Positions 26,217-34,233 of a DNA stretch of 60,592 bases are shown here, piece after piece; position 1 is the first letter of the stretch, and every line of letters starts with the position of its first letter. This stretch comes from Bacteroidales bacterium (lineage in GTDB: Bacteria > Bacteroidota > Bacteroidia > Bacteroidales > Muribaculaceae). The translations under genes and the position numbers were made by a program. Where the stretch lies: assembly GCA_003150235.1 (NCBI GenBank), contig QAMW01000005.1:1-60592 (forward strand). Direction: 5' to 3'. The notes under the pieces were generated by a model, which was given only the letters and a program-made list of their open reading frames with translations, ran no database searches and was not told where the DNA came from.

Positions 26217-29200
26217 ATGAATCAAGATTCAATAAAGAAAGTTTTGCTCCTTGGTAGTGGAGCGTTGAAGATAGGTGAGGCAGGCGAGTTCGATTATTCC
26301 GGTTCTCAGGCTCTTAAGGCTATGAAAGAGGAGGGAATAGAGACTGTGCTTATAAATCCTAATATCGCCACTGTTCAGACTTCTGACGGTTTTGCCGACA
26401 AGATTTACTTCCTTCCCGTAACACCTTATTTTGTAGAGAAAGTCATTGAGAAGGAACGCCCGGAGGGCATCATGCTTGCTTTCGGCGGTCAGACGGCGCT
26501 CAACTGCGGTGTCGCTCTCTATGAAAGCGGTGTGCTTGAAAAATATGATGTGAAAGTGCTCGGTACTCCTGTAAGGGCAATCATGGACACGGAAGACCGC
26601 GAGCTTTTCGTAAAGAAGCTTGACCAGATTAATGTCAAGACTATTAAAAGCGAGGCTGTGAGTACGGTTCACGATGCCATTGCGGCGGCAAATGCTCTTG
26701 GATATCCTGTAATCGTGCGCGCTGCGTATGCTCTCGGCGGACTCGGCAGCGGTTTCTGCGATGACGAGCAACAGCTCGTCGCCCTTGTGGAAAAGGCGTT
26801 GGCGTTTTCTCCACAGGTGCTTGTAGAGAAATCGCTAAAAGGATGGAAAGAGGTTGAATATGAGGTGGTGCGCGACCGTTTTGATAACTGCATCACCGTA
26901 TGTAATATGGAGAATTTCGACCCACTCGGCATCCATACCGGTGAGTCAATCGTGGTTGCTCCCTCGCAGACACTTTCCAACGAGGATTACCACTATCTGC
27001 GCAAACTTGCTATAAAGATTATCCGTCACATAGGTATTGTAGGGGAGTGTAATGTGCAGTATGCGTTTGACCCTGCATCGATGGATTATCGTGTCATCGA
27101 GGTCAATGCGCGTTTGTCGCGTTCATCGGCTCTTGCATCCAAGGCTACGGGCTATCCGCTCGCTTTTGTTGCGGCGAAGCTTGGTCTCGGCTACGGATTG
27201 TTTGATTTGAAAAATTCTGTGACAAAAGAGACATCGGCATTCTTCGAGCCGGCACTTGATTATATCGTAGTCAAGATTCCACGTTGGGATTTGGGTAAAT
27301 TCCACGGTGTGAAGCGTGAAATAGGCTCGTCGATGAAGTCGGTAGGTGAAGTGATGTCTATCGGTCGCACTTTTGAAGAGGCTATTCAGAAGGGATTGCG
27401 TATGATAGGGCAGGGCATGCATGGTTTCGTCGAAAACAAGGAGATTAAGATTCCCGACATCGATCATGCCCTCAAAGATCCTACCGACAAGCGTATATTT
27501 GTAATATCAAAGGCTATGCGCGGCGGTTACTCGGTTGAACGCATACATGAGCTTACCAAGATTGACCGCTGGTTCCTGTATAAGCTATATAATATTGTGA
27601 TGACGGCTGATGAGTTGGAGACTTACAGCGAGCCGTCTCAGTTGCCTGCGACTTTGTTGCGCCAGGCGAAAGAGCAGGGTTTCAGCGACTTCCAGATAGC
27701 CCGTGCTCTTTACAAAGAGGCACTGACCGATGTGGAAGGCGCTGTCGCCGAAATAAGGGCACTCCGCAAGTCGCTCGGCATCGTGCCCGTGGTAAAGCAG
27801 ATAGATACCCTCGGTGCCGAATATCCTGCAATGACCAATTACCTCTATCTTACTTACAACGGCACCGCTGATGATGTGCAGTATCTCCACGATCATCGCT
27901 CGATAGTGGTGCTTGGCTCGGGTGCTTACCGCATCGGTAGCTCCGTAGAGTTTGACTGGTGTTCGGTCAACGCTCTCATGACCGTCAAGCGGGAGGGCTG
28001 GCGTTCGGTAATGATAAACTATAACCCGGAAACCGTGTCGACCGACTATGACATGTGTGACCGTCTTTATTTTGACGAGCTTACCTATGAGCGCGTTATG
28101 GATATCCTCGACCTGGAACAGCCTCACGGTGTGATATTGTCGGTCGGCGGTCAGATACCCAACAACCTTGCTACACGCCTTGACGATGCCGGTGTGCCTA
28201 TCCTTGGCACTTCAGCCAAGTCGATTGACAACGCTGAGGATCGTCATAAGTTTTCGGCGATGCTTGACCGCATAGGTGTCGACCAACCGAGATGGCGCGA
28301 GCTTACTTCATTTGACGACATTAATAAGTTTATCGACGAGGTAGGATTCCCGGTGCTGGTGCGTCCGAGCTATGTGCTTTCCGGTGCGGCGATGAATGTG
28401 TGCAGCAACAGTGAGGAGCTTGAACGCTTCCTGCGTCTTGCCGCCAATGTGTCGAAGCAGCATCCTGTCGTGGTCACCGAATTTATTCAGAATGCCAAGG
28501 AGATCGAGATGGATGCCGTGGCACAGAATGGCGAGATAAAGGTATATGCCATTTCGGAGCATATCGAGTTTGCCGGTGTGCATTCGGGTGACGCGACCAT
28601 ACAGTTCCCGCCGCAGAAGCTTTATGTGGAGACCATACGCCGTATAAAGAAGGTGAGCCAGAAGATTGCCAAGGCACTCAATATCTCAGGTCCCTTCAAT
28701 ATCCAGTTTCTTGCCAAAAACAATGATATCAAGGTGATTGAGTGTAATCTGAGGGCGTCACGTTCATTCCCGTTTGTGAGCAAGGTATTGAAACTCAACT
28801 TTATTGACATTGCTACCCGTGTTATGCTCGGTCATGATGTCGAGAAGCCTCATAAAAATGCGTTTGACCTTGACTATGTAGGCATAAAGGCATCCCAGTT
28901 CTCTTTCTCGCGTCTTCAGGGAGCCGATCCCGTGCTTGGTGTTGATATGTCGTCGACCGGTGAGGTCGGTTGCATCGGTGCCGATACTGACGAGGCGATA
29001 CTCAAGGCGATGCTCTCGGTAGGCATGCGTATTCCATCTAAGGGAAAGGGTGTGCTGCTGTCGACAGGTACTGCGAAACAGAAAGCGGCGATGCTTGACG
29101 CGGCTCACGAACTTCATAATTCAGGGTATCGTCTGTATGCTACCGGTGGTACTCATCAGTTCCTTACCGACAATGGTATTCCGGCGATAAAGGTTTACTG

Positions 29201-29447
29201 GCCGAGTCAGCCTGATATGGAGCCGCAGGCACTTTCTCTGCTGCACGACAAGGAGCTTGACCTCGTGGTGAATATCCCCAAGAATCTCTCGGAGACTGAG
29301 CTCACCAATGGTTATCGCATTCGCCGTGCGGCAATCGACTTGAATGTCCCGTTGTTGACCAATGCACGTCTTGCGTCAGCATTTATCAATGCGTTCACCC
29401 GTCTGAGCCTCGATGATATCGAAATCCGTAGTTGGGATGAATATTAA
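26217..29447 (+). CDS. carB: Carbamoyl-phosphate synthase large subunit
   Basis: A 1076-residue synthetase with two homologous ATP-grasp halves. The first half (about 1-550) makes carboxyphosphate and carbamate: LLLGSGALKIGEAGEFDYSGSQALKA, then the grasp segment GYPVIVRAAYALGGLGSG. The second half (about 555-930) phosphorylates carbamate: VLGSGAYRIGSSVEFDWC, then GFPVLVRPSYVLSGAAM. A C-terminal MGS-like allosteric domain (about 940-1076, YRLYATGGTHQFL) probably binds UMP or similar effectors. Length and motifs are normal. It forms the carAB operon and is followed by tRNA-Pro with its own promoter. Confidence 0.99.
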   Translation: MNQDSIKKVLLLGSGALKIGEAGEFDYSGSQALKAMKEEGIETVLINPNIATVQTSDGFADKIYFLPVTPYFVEKVIEKERPEGIMLAFGGQTALNCGVALYESGVLEKYDVKVLGTPVRAIMDTEDRELFVKKLDQINVKTIKSEAVSTVHDAIAAANALGYPVIVRAAYALGGLGSGFCDDEQQLVALVEKALAFSPQVLVEKSLKGWKEVEYEVVRDRFDNCITVCNMENFDPLGIHTGESIVVAPSQTLSNEDYHYLRKLAIKIIRHIGIVGECNVQYAFDPASMDYRVIEVNARLSRSSALASKATGYPLAFVAAKLGLGYGLFDLKNSVTKETSAFFEPALDYIVVKIPRWDLGKFHGVKREIGSSMKSVGEVMSIGRTFEEAIQKGLRMIGQGMHGFVENKEIKIPDIDHALKDPTDKRIFVISKAMRGGYSVERIHELTKIDRWFLYKLYNIVMTADELETYSEPSQLPATLLRQAKEQGFSDFQIARALYKEALTDVEGAVAEIRALRKSLGIVPVVKQIDTLGAEYPAMTNYLYLTYNGTADDVQYLHDHRSIVVLGSGAYRIGSSVEFDWCSVNALMTVKREGWRSVMINYNPETVSTDYDMCDRLYFDELTYERVMDILDLEQPHGVILSVGGQIPNNLATRLDDAGVPILGTSAKSIDNAEDRHKFSAMLDRIGVDQPRWRELTSFDDINKFIDEVGFPVLVRPSYVLSGAAMNVCSNSEELERFLRLAANVSKQHPVVVTEFIQNAKEIEMDAVAQNGEIKVYAISEHIEFAGVHSGDATIQFPPQKLYVETIRRIKKVSQKIAKALNISGPFNIQFLAKNNDIKVIECNLRASRSFPFVSKVLKLNFIDIATRVMLGHDVEKPHKNAFDLDYVGIKASQFSFSRLQGADPVLGVDMSSTGEVGCIGADTDEAILKAMLSVGMRIPSKGKGVLLSTGTAKQKAAMLDAAHELHNSGYRLYATGGTHQFLTDNGIPAIKVYWPSQPDMEPQALSLLHDKELDLVVNIPKNLSETELTNGYRIRRAAIDLNVPLLTNARLASAFINAFTRLSLDDIEIRSWDEY

Positions 29448-29456
29448 CGTCATTAA

Positions 29457-29488
29457 TTTGCATGTAAATAAAAAATGTGGTAACTTTG
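29457..29488 (+). promoter_or_regulatory. Bacteroidetes promoter of tRNA-Pro
   Basis: -33 TTTG at 29457-29460, a 20-bp spacer, then -7 TAACTTTG at 29481-29488, 18 bp before the tRNA. It is one of the best consensus matches in the window. Confidence 0.85.
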
Positions 29489-29505
29489 CCCTCGCTTTAA
29501 GCAAT

Positions 29506-29583
29506 CGGGGCGTAGCGCAGTCCGGTTAGCGCACCTGCTTTGGGAGCAGGGGGTCGCGAGTTCGAATCCCGCCACCCCGACCA
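29506..29583 (+). tRNA. tRNA-Pro (anticodon TGG)
   Basis: A cloverleaf of 75 bases plus encoded CCA. The D arm is GCGC/GCGC. The anticodon stem CCTGC/GCAGG encloses loop TTTGGGA, which gives anticodon TGG. The T loop is TTCGAAT. Two stem positions are A-C mismatches: C6 with A67 in the acceptor stem and A52 with C62 in the T stem. Otherwise the pairing is complete. It has its own promoter and terminator. Confidence 0.95.
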
Positions 29584-29588
29584 CAGAC

Positions 29589-29632
29589 AAAGGGTTGAAC
29601 GACAGCATCGCTGAGTTCAACCCTTTCCTTTT
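29589..29632 (+). terminator. Rho-independent terminator after tRNA-Pro
   Basis: A perfect 12-bp stem AAAGGGTTGAAC/GTTCAACCCTTT, then CCTTTT, beginning 6 bp past the encoded CCA. Confidence 0.85.
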
Positions 29633-29668
29633 CTCCCCACAGAATAGTTTCATCTCATTTGTCGGTCC

Positions 29669-29678
29669 TTATACCCCG
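29669..29678. repeat. 10-bp target-site duplication, left copy
   Basis: TTATACCCCG, immediately left of the inverted repeat at 29679. It is identical to 29962-29971 on the other side of the element. Confidence 0.8.
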
Positions 29679-29961
29679 CAATGTCACTAACTTAAGGATT
29701 TTGCCCGGAATGGGCAAGATAAAGTTAGCCGCGGGTAGCCCCGAAGTGGGCACCCGTGGAAAGCGATACCACCACAACAACTCAACCCTGAAACGGGTTG
29801 CATAAATATATGCTAATCAAGCGGCTATGCAACCCACTCCGGGGTTGAGTCAAGGAGAGAGGAGCTTGAGCCACGGGTATGCCTCCGGCATTACCCGCGG
29901 ATAACAGGATGAATCCCCCTTTCGGGGATTTATGGCTCTTCTGCTTAAGTTAGTGACATTG
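29679..29961. mobile_element. 283-bp non-autonomous transposable element (MITE-like)
   Basis: The ends are a perfect 18-bp inverted repeat, CAATGTCACTAACTTAAG at 29679-29696 and its reverse complement at 29944-29961. They are flanked by a perfect 10-bp direct repeat. The interior holds no gene. It is a set of nested palindromes: GCCC/GGGC near 29702, a long CCGCGGGTA arm pairing with TACCCGCGG, a CTCAACCC...GGGTTGCATA arm set in the middle, and AATCCCC/GGGGATT on the right. Almost the whole element can fold on itself. The middle separates arms that are joined in the related module at 48815-48900. A 10-bp duplication is within the range of IS4-type transposases. No transposase is in the window, so a mobilising element elsewhere is inferred. 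Confidence 0.8.
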
Positions 29962-29971
29962 TTATACCCCG
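29962..29971. repeat. 10-bp target-site duplication, right copy
   Basis: TTATACCCCG. Read on the minus strand it contains the last sense codons and the TAA stop of the higA-like gene, so insertion took place exactly at the end of that gene. Confidence 0.8.
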
Positions 29972-30327
29972 AGAACTACCGAAGGTGAAATATCCAGTTT
30001 TTTGCTTATTGTCCGTCCGATTTTAAGCGTTGGCTCGGATTTACCGGAGAGATAGTCGCAAACTCGTGAAGGACTTACTCCTATTAATTTTGCGAGAGTA
30101 GCCTGCGTAAGTCCCATTTCATGCATGCGGAGCTTTATTACGTCAATCAGGGTAGGCGAACCGACAGAATAGTGTTCTTCAGAATAGTCGGCAACGAGAT
30201 TTGACAACAGCACAAGTTCGATGTAGTTAGAATCGGTCTCCGGAGTATCTTCATTTACGAGGGGAAGCAGTTGCTCCACCTTTGCAACAGCCCAGTTATA
30301 CTGGCTTTCATTCTCAATCTTTGTCAT
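29962..30327 (-). CDS. higA: HigA-type helix-turn-helix antitoxin/regulator (no toxin partner)
   Basis: A 121-residue protein in the HigA form. The N-terminal half (about 1-60) is a helical region typical of HigA from the HigB-HigA family. An XRE helix-turn-helix follows (about 70-100: GLTQATLAKLIGVSPSRVCDYLSGKSEPTL). HigA represses its own operon and normally neutralises the mRNA interferase HigB, encoded just before it. Here no complete HigB frame lies upstream, so the gene is solitary. The mobile element inserted at its stop codon and restored the stop by target duplication, so the protein is intact. Confidence 0.85.
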   Translation of the reverse strand: MTKIENESQYNWAVAKVEQLLPLVNEDTPETDSNYIELVLLSNLVADYSEEHYSVGSPTLIDVIKLRMHEMGLTQATLAKLIGVSPSRVCDYLSGKSEPTLKIGRTISKKLDISPSVVLGV

Positions 30328-30545
30328 GGTTATATAATTAAATGGTGGAACAATCTATTCGGTCCTCTTCAATGGTAATTTTGTTAATATTCTTATCATC
30401 CTCAATTAAATATGTGTTTCTAAAATGCGAATAAAATTTTGTTTTACAAAATTTCGAGAGCGTATAATCATGAGTGTTAAGGTTTAAAGAAGGTTTAATT
30501 TTGTTGTAAATTGCAATCTAATGCTATCGGATGTTTATTTTTAAA
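30328..30545. other. AT-rich intergenic stretch upstream of higA
   Basis: No gene recognised. On the minus strand an open frame without a start codon runs through about 30350-30530 and ends 11 bp before higA (end residues TIEEDRIDCSTI). It could be the degraded tail of a former toxin gene, but it does not clearly resemble HigB. Confidence 0.3.
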
Positions 30546-30553
30546 TATCTTTG
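30546..30553 (+). promoter_or_regulatory. -7 promoter box of the CarboxypepD_reg-like gene
   Basis: TATCTTTG, 31 bp before the ATG at 30585. Confidence 0.6.
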
Positions 30554-30584
30554 CGCCGATATGTCATTATGCTGACATATTATT

Positions 30585-31904
30585 ATGCTTATGCTAAAGG
30601 TCGACATTCATTCATTAAAGATAGCGGTAATGTCATGGCACCGGGAGGCGGTCGCAATGATGACAGTACTATTGACTATGGCGATGGCAGAAGAGACTGT
30701 CGCCGGAAATCCTGTAGTCGTCGATTCGGATACCGGTGAACCGTTGGCGGGTGCCTCCGTGTTTGACAGCCGCGGCGTGATGCTTGGTGTGTCTTCTGCT
30801 GACGGGAAAGTGCCTTTTGCATCTCGTGATGCTTATCCGCTCACGATTCGCTATATGGGTTTCAAGGAGCTGACGGTTGACAACCCGCTGGATTCAATCG
30901 TGAGGATGAAAGAAAATTTTTACCGGCTGCCCGAAGTGGTTGTAAATGCAGCTGACCGACAGGTGCTTCACCTTCTTGCCTATGTGCGTGAATATTCTAC
31001 CTTGACCACATATACCGATACAGTGACATTGTATCGTGACAAGTGGGTCGACTTTATGATACCACGTAAAAAGAAGGGGAAGTTCACGGGATGGAAACTA
31101 CCGCGTATTCTCTCGGTTAATTCATACTATCATTTTTCTGACGACAACGGTCTTGACAGCGTGAGCGACAGGTTTAACCAACATTTTTCCTGGACTGACT
31201 GGATAGGCGTCATCGACCGGGTGCCTGTGCCACGCGCGATTCAGGATAATCCCTTTGGTGTAGACACGGTCTTCGGTAAATACAGTCCTACAGAGACTTG
31301 GCAGCGAAACGGTGATAATATAACTCTCGATGTCAATGTGCTTGCCGACACGATCAGCCGGCGCTGGATGCCGGGGATGTCATGGTTCTTTAAAAGCCAC
31401 ATTGATTTTGAATCGGTCAAGATACGCTATAAATTCACCGATGGCGTTGTTGCTGATCATCTGTCGGCAAGCGGACTGGATGCAATTTCCGTAAATATAG
31501 AGTCAAACGGCAGGGGGAGGGATATGTTCCGGTTTAATCGTCGAGATGAGCCTTTTTATGTGTCGACCTATGCCGAGATTTATCTTGCCGACAAGGAATA
31601 TCTTAGCGTGAAAGATGCTAAGAAATGGGAAAATTATACATCTGACCCGATTGATTTCAGCGCGTTGCCGCTCCCGGATGGAGTGCCTCCGTTACAGCCT
31701 TCAACACAGCAGCTGATTGCCCGCGTCGGCAATATTGATTCCGACGGGCTCAGGCTGCAGATTGAGCCTGACCGCCGTCTTGCCGGGCGTGACCTGACTC
31801 CTCTCACTACAAAACAAAAGATACTCAAGCGACTAAAAGGACTCATGGGCATAGGCAGTCACCGTGGTCGTGACGTATATAACGGCAGCCGCAACACCCG
31901 ATAA
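30585..31904 (+). CDS. CarboxypepD_reg-like domain protein, probably envelope
   Basis: A protein of up to 439 residues. A hydrophobic N-terminal stretch near residues 24-40 is a likely signal. It is followed by a carboxypeptidase regulatory-like beta-sandwich (VVDSDTGEPLAGASVFDSRGVMLGVSSADGKVPF), the plug-side domain common at the N-terminus of TonB-dependent receptors and surface proteins. The rest (about 115-439) is a long region with YYHFSDDNGLDSVSDRFNQ and RRWMPGMSWFFKSHIDFESV that I cannot assign. The start could also be the ATG at 30630. It is not followed by a TonB barrel. Other small Bacteroidales proteins with this domain are of unknown function. Confidence 0.7.
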   Translation: MLMLKVDIHSLKIAVMSWHREAVAMMTVLLTMAMAEETVAGNPVVVDSDTGEPLAGASVFDSRGVMLGVSSADGKVPFASRDAYPLTIRYMGFKELTVDNPLDSIVRMKENFYRLPEVVVNAADRQVLHLLAYVREYSTLTTYTDTVTLYRDKWVDFMIPRKKKGKFTGWKLPRILSVNSYYHFSDDNGLDSVSDRFNQHFSWTDWIGVIDRVPVPRAIQDNPFGVDTVFGKYSPTETWQRNGDNITLDVNVLADTISRRWMPGMSWFFKSHIDFESVKIRYKFTDGVVADHLSASGLDAISVNIESNGRGRDMFRFNRRDEPFYVSTYAEIYLADKEYLSVKDAKKWENYTSDPIDFSALPLPDGVPPLQPSTQQLIARVGNIDSDGLRLQIEPDRRLAGRDLTPLTTKQKILKRLKGLMGIGSHRGRDVYNGSRNTR

Positions 31905-31933
31905 TCTTCCATCGCAATTAATTGTTGCAGCTT

Positions 31934-31964
31934 TTTGAAGTTTGGGCGTTAATTGTTACCTTTG
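31934..31964 (+). promoter_or_regulatory. Bacteroidetes promoter of the GH43 operon
   Basis: -33 TTTG at 31934-31937, a 19-bp spacer, then -7 TACCTTTG at 31957-31964, 34 bp before the ATG at 31999. Confidence 0.75.
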
Positions 31965-31998
31965 CGATATAAGATTTTTTAGTTAAAACAGAGGTAAT

Positions 31999-32697
31999 AT
32001 GATATGTTTTTCCTTCAGGTCATTGCAGGTGATGCTGTTGCTTGCAGTGACGGGTATTACGGGCTATGCGGCGCGACCTGCGTTACCCGGTACTATGCCA
32101 AATTATTTTGAGCGACAGGAAGCTGATGCCGTTTCACCCGACAGTGAGGGTTTTATACGGCGTTGGCTGTTGCTTGAGCCTGTCGAGAAGCCGAACCGCA
32201 GTAATACGGTGTTCACCGACAGTTATCTGCGTGACGCTTTCTACACCGAATATTTCAAAGGATCGTCGACAGACGTGCCTGCCGATGGTGACGTGGTGAA
32301 AGTCGACGGCAAGAAATTGCGGTGGCATGCGCTTGACAGCAAACTTTTCAATGTAAAGCTTTTTCGCTTTGCTTCTAATCTTGATAAACCGGTCTACGGG
32401 GTGCTGTTTTGGACGGTCACGGTTATAAACTGTCCGGAAGAGATAGAGGATGTAAGGCTTGCCGTGGGTTCAAATTCCGCATCGATGTGGTGGATTGACG
32501 GAGAGGAAGTATTGATGCTCTCCGGTGACAGGCGTATGGTGGCTGATGATGCCATGTCAAAGCGCATCACCCTGAAAAAAGGTCGTAACATTATACGCGG
32601 TGCAATAATAAACGGTCCGGGCATGAGTGACTTTTGTGTGCGTTTTGTCGATGACAAAGGCGTGCCGGTAACTGATTTTACTGTCGAAAAATTATGA
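31999..32697 (+). CDS. Secreted protein with a PA14/esterase-accessory-like beta-sandwich
   Basis: 232 residues with an N-terminal signal peptide (LLLAVTGITGYAA). The C-terminal half (VRLAVGSNSASMWWIDGEEVLMLSGDRRM, then TLKKGRNIIRGAIINGPG) resembles the sugar-contacting sandwich domains attached to Bacteroidetes esterases and glycosidases. It is the first gene of a coupled pair: its stop overlaps the start of the GH43 gene (ATGA at 32694). It may help the GH43 enzyme bind or present the polysaccharide. No catalytic motif is visible, so it is best called an accessory protein of unknown function. Confidence 0.65.
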   Translation: MICFSFRSLQVMLLLAVTGITGYAARPALPGTMPNYFERQEADAVSPDSEGFIRRWLLLEPVEKPNRSNTVFTDSYLRDAFYTEYFKGSSTDVPADGDVVKVDGKKLRWHALDSKLFNVKLFRFASNLDKPVYGVLFWTVTVINCPEEIEDVRLAVGSNSASMWWIDGEEVLMLSGDRRMVADDAMSKRITLKKGRNIIRGAIINGPGMSDFCVRFVDDKGVPVTDFTVEKL

Positions 32698-34148
32698 GGG
32701 ATATGAGTTCAATTTTCAAGGTGACAGGTGTCACAGCTACGCTTTTAGTGTCATTATCGGCAACCGCTCAAATCGGCGAGCCGTTTATTCATGACCCATC
32801 GACGGTAATGAAGTGTGACGGTAAATATTATACATTTGGTACAGGCGGAGGCGGACTTATCTCCGATGACGGCTGGTCATGGCACGGTGGCGCTGTACGT
32901 CCCGGTCGTGGTGCTGCTCCCGATGCCGTGAAAATAGGTGACCGTTACCTGGTGGCGTATAGTGCCACCGGAGGCGGGTTGGGCGGCTCTCATAAAGGGT
33001 CGGTGCTGACGATGTGGAACAAGACTCTCGACCCGTCTTCCCCCGATTTTGCGTTTACCGAACCTATTGAAGTGGCTTGGTCGGAGGATGGTGATGATTG
33101 TGATGCTATTGATGCGGGATTGCTTCTTGACCCGATTGACGGGAGGCTTTGGCTTTCCTACGGCACATATTTCGGATTTATCCGTCTTGTGGAACTTGAC
33201 CCGGCTACAGGTGCGCGGATTGAGGGCAACACGCCTGTTGACATCGCCATCGACTGCGAGGCTACCGACCTTATATATCGCGACGGATGGTACTATCTGC
33301 TCGGTACTCACGGCACATGTTGCGACGGACCTAACTCCACATATAATATAATAGTGGGCAGGTCGCGTAATGTCACGGGTCCCTATCTTGACAAACTCGG
33401 CAGGGATATGCTGAAAGGTGGCGGCAAAATGGTGATTGCCGCGCGCGACAATATGACCGGTGCGGGACACTTCGGCAGATATGTCGAGGATGAAGGCGTG
33501 GAAAAAATGTCGTGCCACTTTGAGGCGGATTTCAATCGCGGAGGCATGAGTGTGCTTGCATTCTATCCATTGTTGTGGAACGACGGCTGGCCCGTGGCTG
33601 GCGAGGCTTTCTGTGAAGGTACATACGAAATAGAGTCGGAACGCCGTGGGTACGCCCTTGAACTTTGTGTCGATTTTCAGCGTATGGAAGGTGGAAAACA
33701 CCGTTTCTGGGAGCCGGTAACGGAGCCTCTGCAGCCGTTGAAGACTCAGACACTTGACGATGTAATCGGCTCATGGAGTGACGGTGACATCAATGTGCGT
33801 ATCGGCGACTACATGTTCCGCCCCCATCAGAAATGGACTATCACCGAAGTTCCTGAAGCCGGTGGTTATCTTACGTCGCCATACTATAAAATTACTATTG
33901 AAGGTACGGAAAGGGCTCTTGCGGCCACTCCGGATGCAGAAGTGATAACTGTGCCGCAATACACCGGGGCACCGGAGCAGTTGTGGCGCATAGAACAGCT
34001 TGTCGACGGCACATACCGCATAATGCCGAAGGAAGTTCCCAGTCATGACGGCAACCTGGTGCTGATGTCGATTGCCGACAGCACTCCGACACTTGGAGAG
34101 TATGATTTCAATTCCGATAACTGTAAATGGCGTTTCCGTAAGCCCTGA
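32694..34148 (+). CDS. Glycoside hydrolase family 43 (arabinan-active-like)
   Basis: A 484-residue secreted enzyme. After a signal peptide (about 1-26) the five-bladed propeller of GH43 begins. The likely catalytic triad is Asp 34 (FIHDPSTV), Asp 140 (DAIDAGLLLD) and Glu 189 (DCEATDLIYRDGWYYL). The neighbouring phrases GTHGTCCDGPNSTYNI and VTGPYLDKLGRDMLKGGG are close to endo-arabinanase-type members (subfamily 5). The C-terminal part, with PEQLWRIEQLVDGTYRIMPKE, is a ricin-like or sandwich domain that may bind sugar. No SusC/SusD pair is adjacent, so this is a small standalone locus rather than a full polysaccharide utilisation locus. Confidence 0.82.
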   Translation: MRDMSSIFKVTGVTATLLVSLSATAQIGEPFIHDPSTVMKCDGKYYTFGTGGGGLISDDGWSWHGGAVRPGRGAAPDAVKIGDRYLVAYSATGGGLGGSHKGSVLTMWNKTLDPSSPDFAFTEPIEVAWSEDGDDCDAIDAGLLLDPIDGRLWLSYGTYFGFIRLVELDPATGARIEGNTPVDIAIDCEATDLIYRDGWYYLLGTHGTCCDGPNSTYNIIVGRSRNVTGPYLDKLGRDMLKGGGKMVIAARDNMTGAGHFGRYVEDEGVEKMSCHFEADFNRGGMSVLAFYPLLWNDGWPVAGEAFCEGTYEIESERRGYALELCVDFQRMEGGKHRFWEPVTEPLQPLKTQTLDDVIGSWSDGDINVRIGDYMFRPHQKWTITEVPEAGGYLTSPYYKITIEGTERALAATPDAEVITVPQYTGAPEQLWRIEQLVDGTYRIMPKEVPSHDGNLVLMSIADSTPTLGEYDFNSDNCKWRFRKP

Positions 34149-34170
34149 CAGCCATTAAATCGACTATATA

Positions 34171-34214
34171 AATATAGCGCCCTGCAACAAAGTTAATTGC
34201 GGGGCGTTATATTT
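34171..34214 (+). terminator. Hairpin terminator after the GH43 gene
   Basis: A stem of about 17 bp (ATATAGCGCCCTGCA with TGCGGGGCGTTATAT, two G-U pairs) with an 11-nt loop. It is AT-rich at the base and lacks a long T run. It lies 20 bp past the stop codon and upstream of the next gene on the same strand. Confidence 0.6.
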
Positions 34215-34233
34215 ATATAAAAATAGATTATAT

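Noticed and set aside
25443..26225. A 260-codon open frame opposite carA
   Set aside because: It is the antisense reading of a highly conserved gene; carA explains the region fully.
29679..29961. Full insertion sequence
   Set aside because: The 283-bp interior cannot code for a transposase; the element can only be non-autonomous.
30350..30530. higB toxin gene
   Set aside because: The frame has no start codon and no recognisable HigB residues; listed only as a gene-free stretch.
32877..33701. A 274-codon open frame opposite the GH43 gene
   Set aside because: Antisense to the strongly supported GH43 catalytic domain; no start signal or family match.
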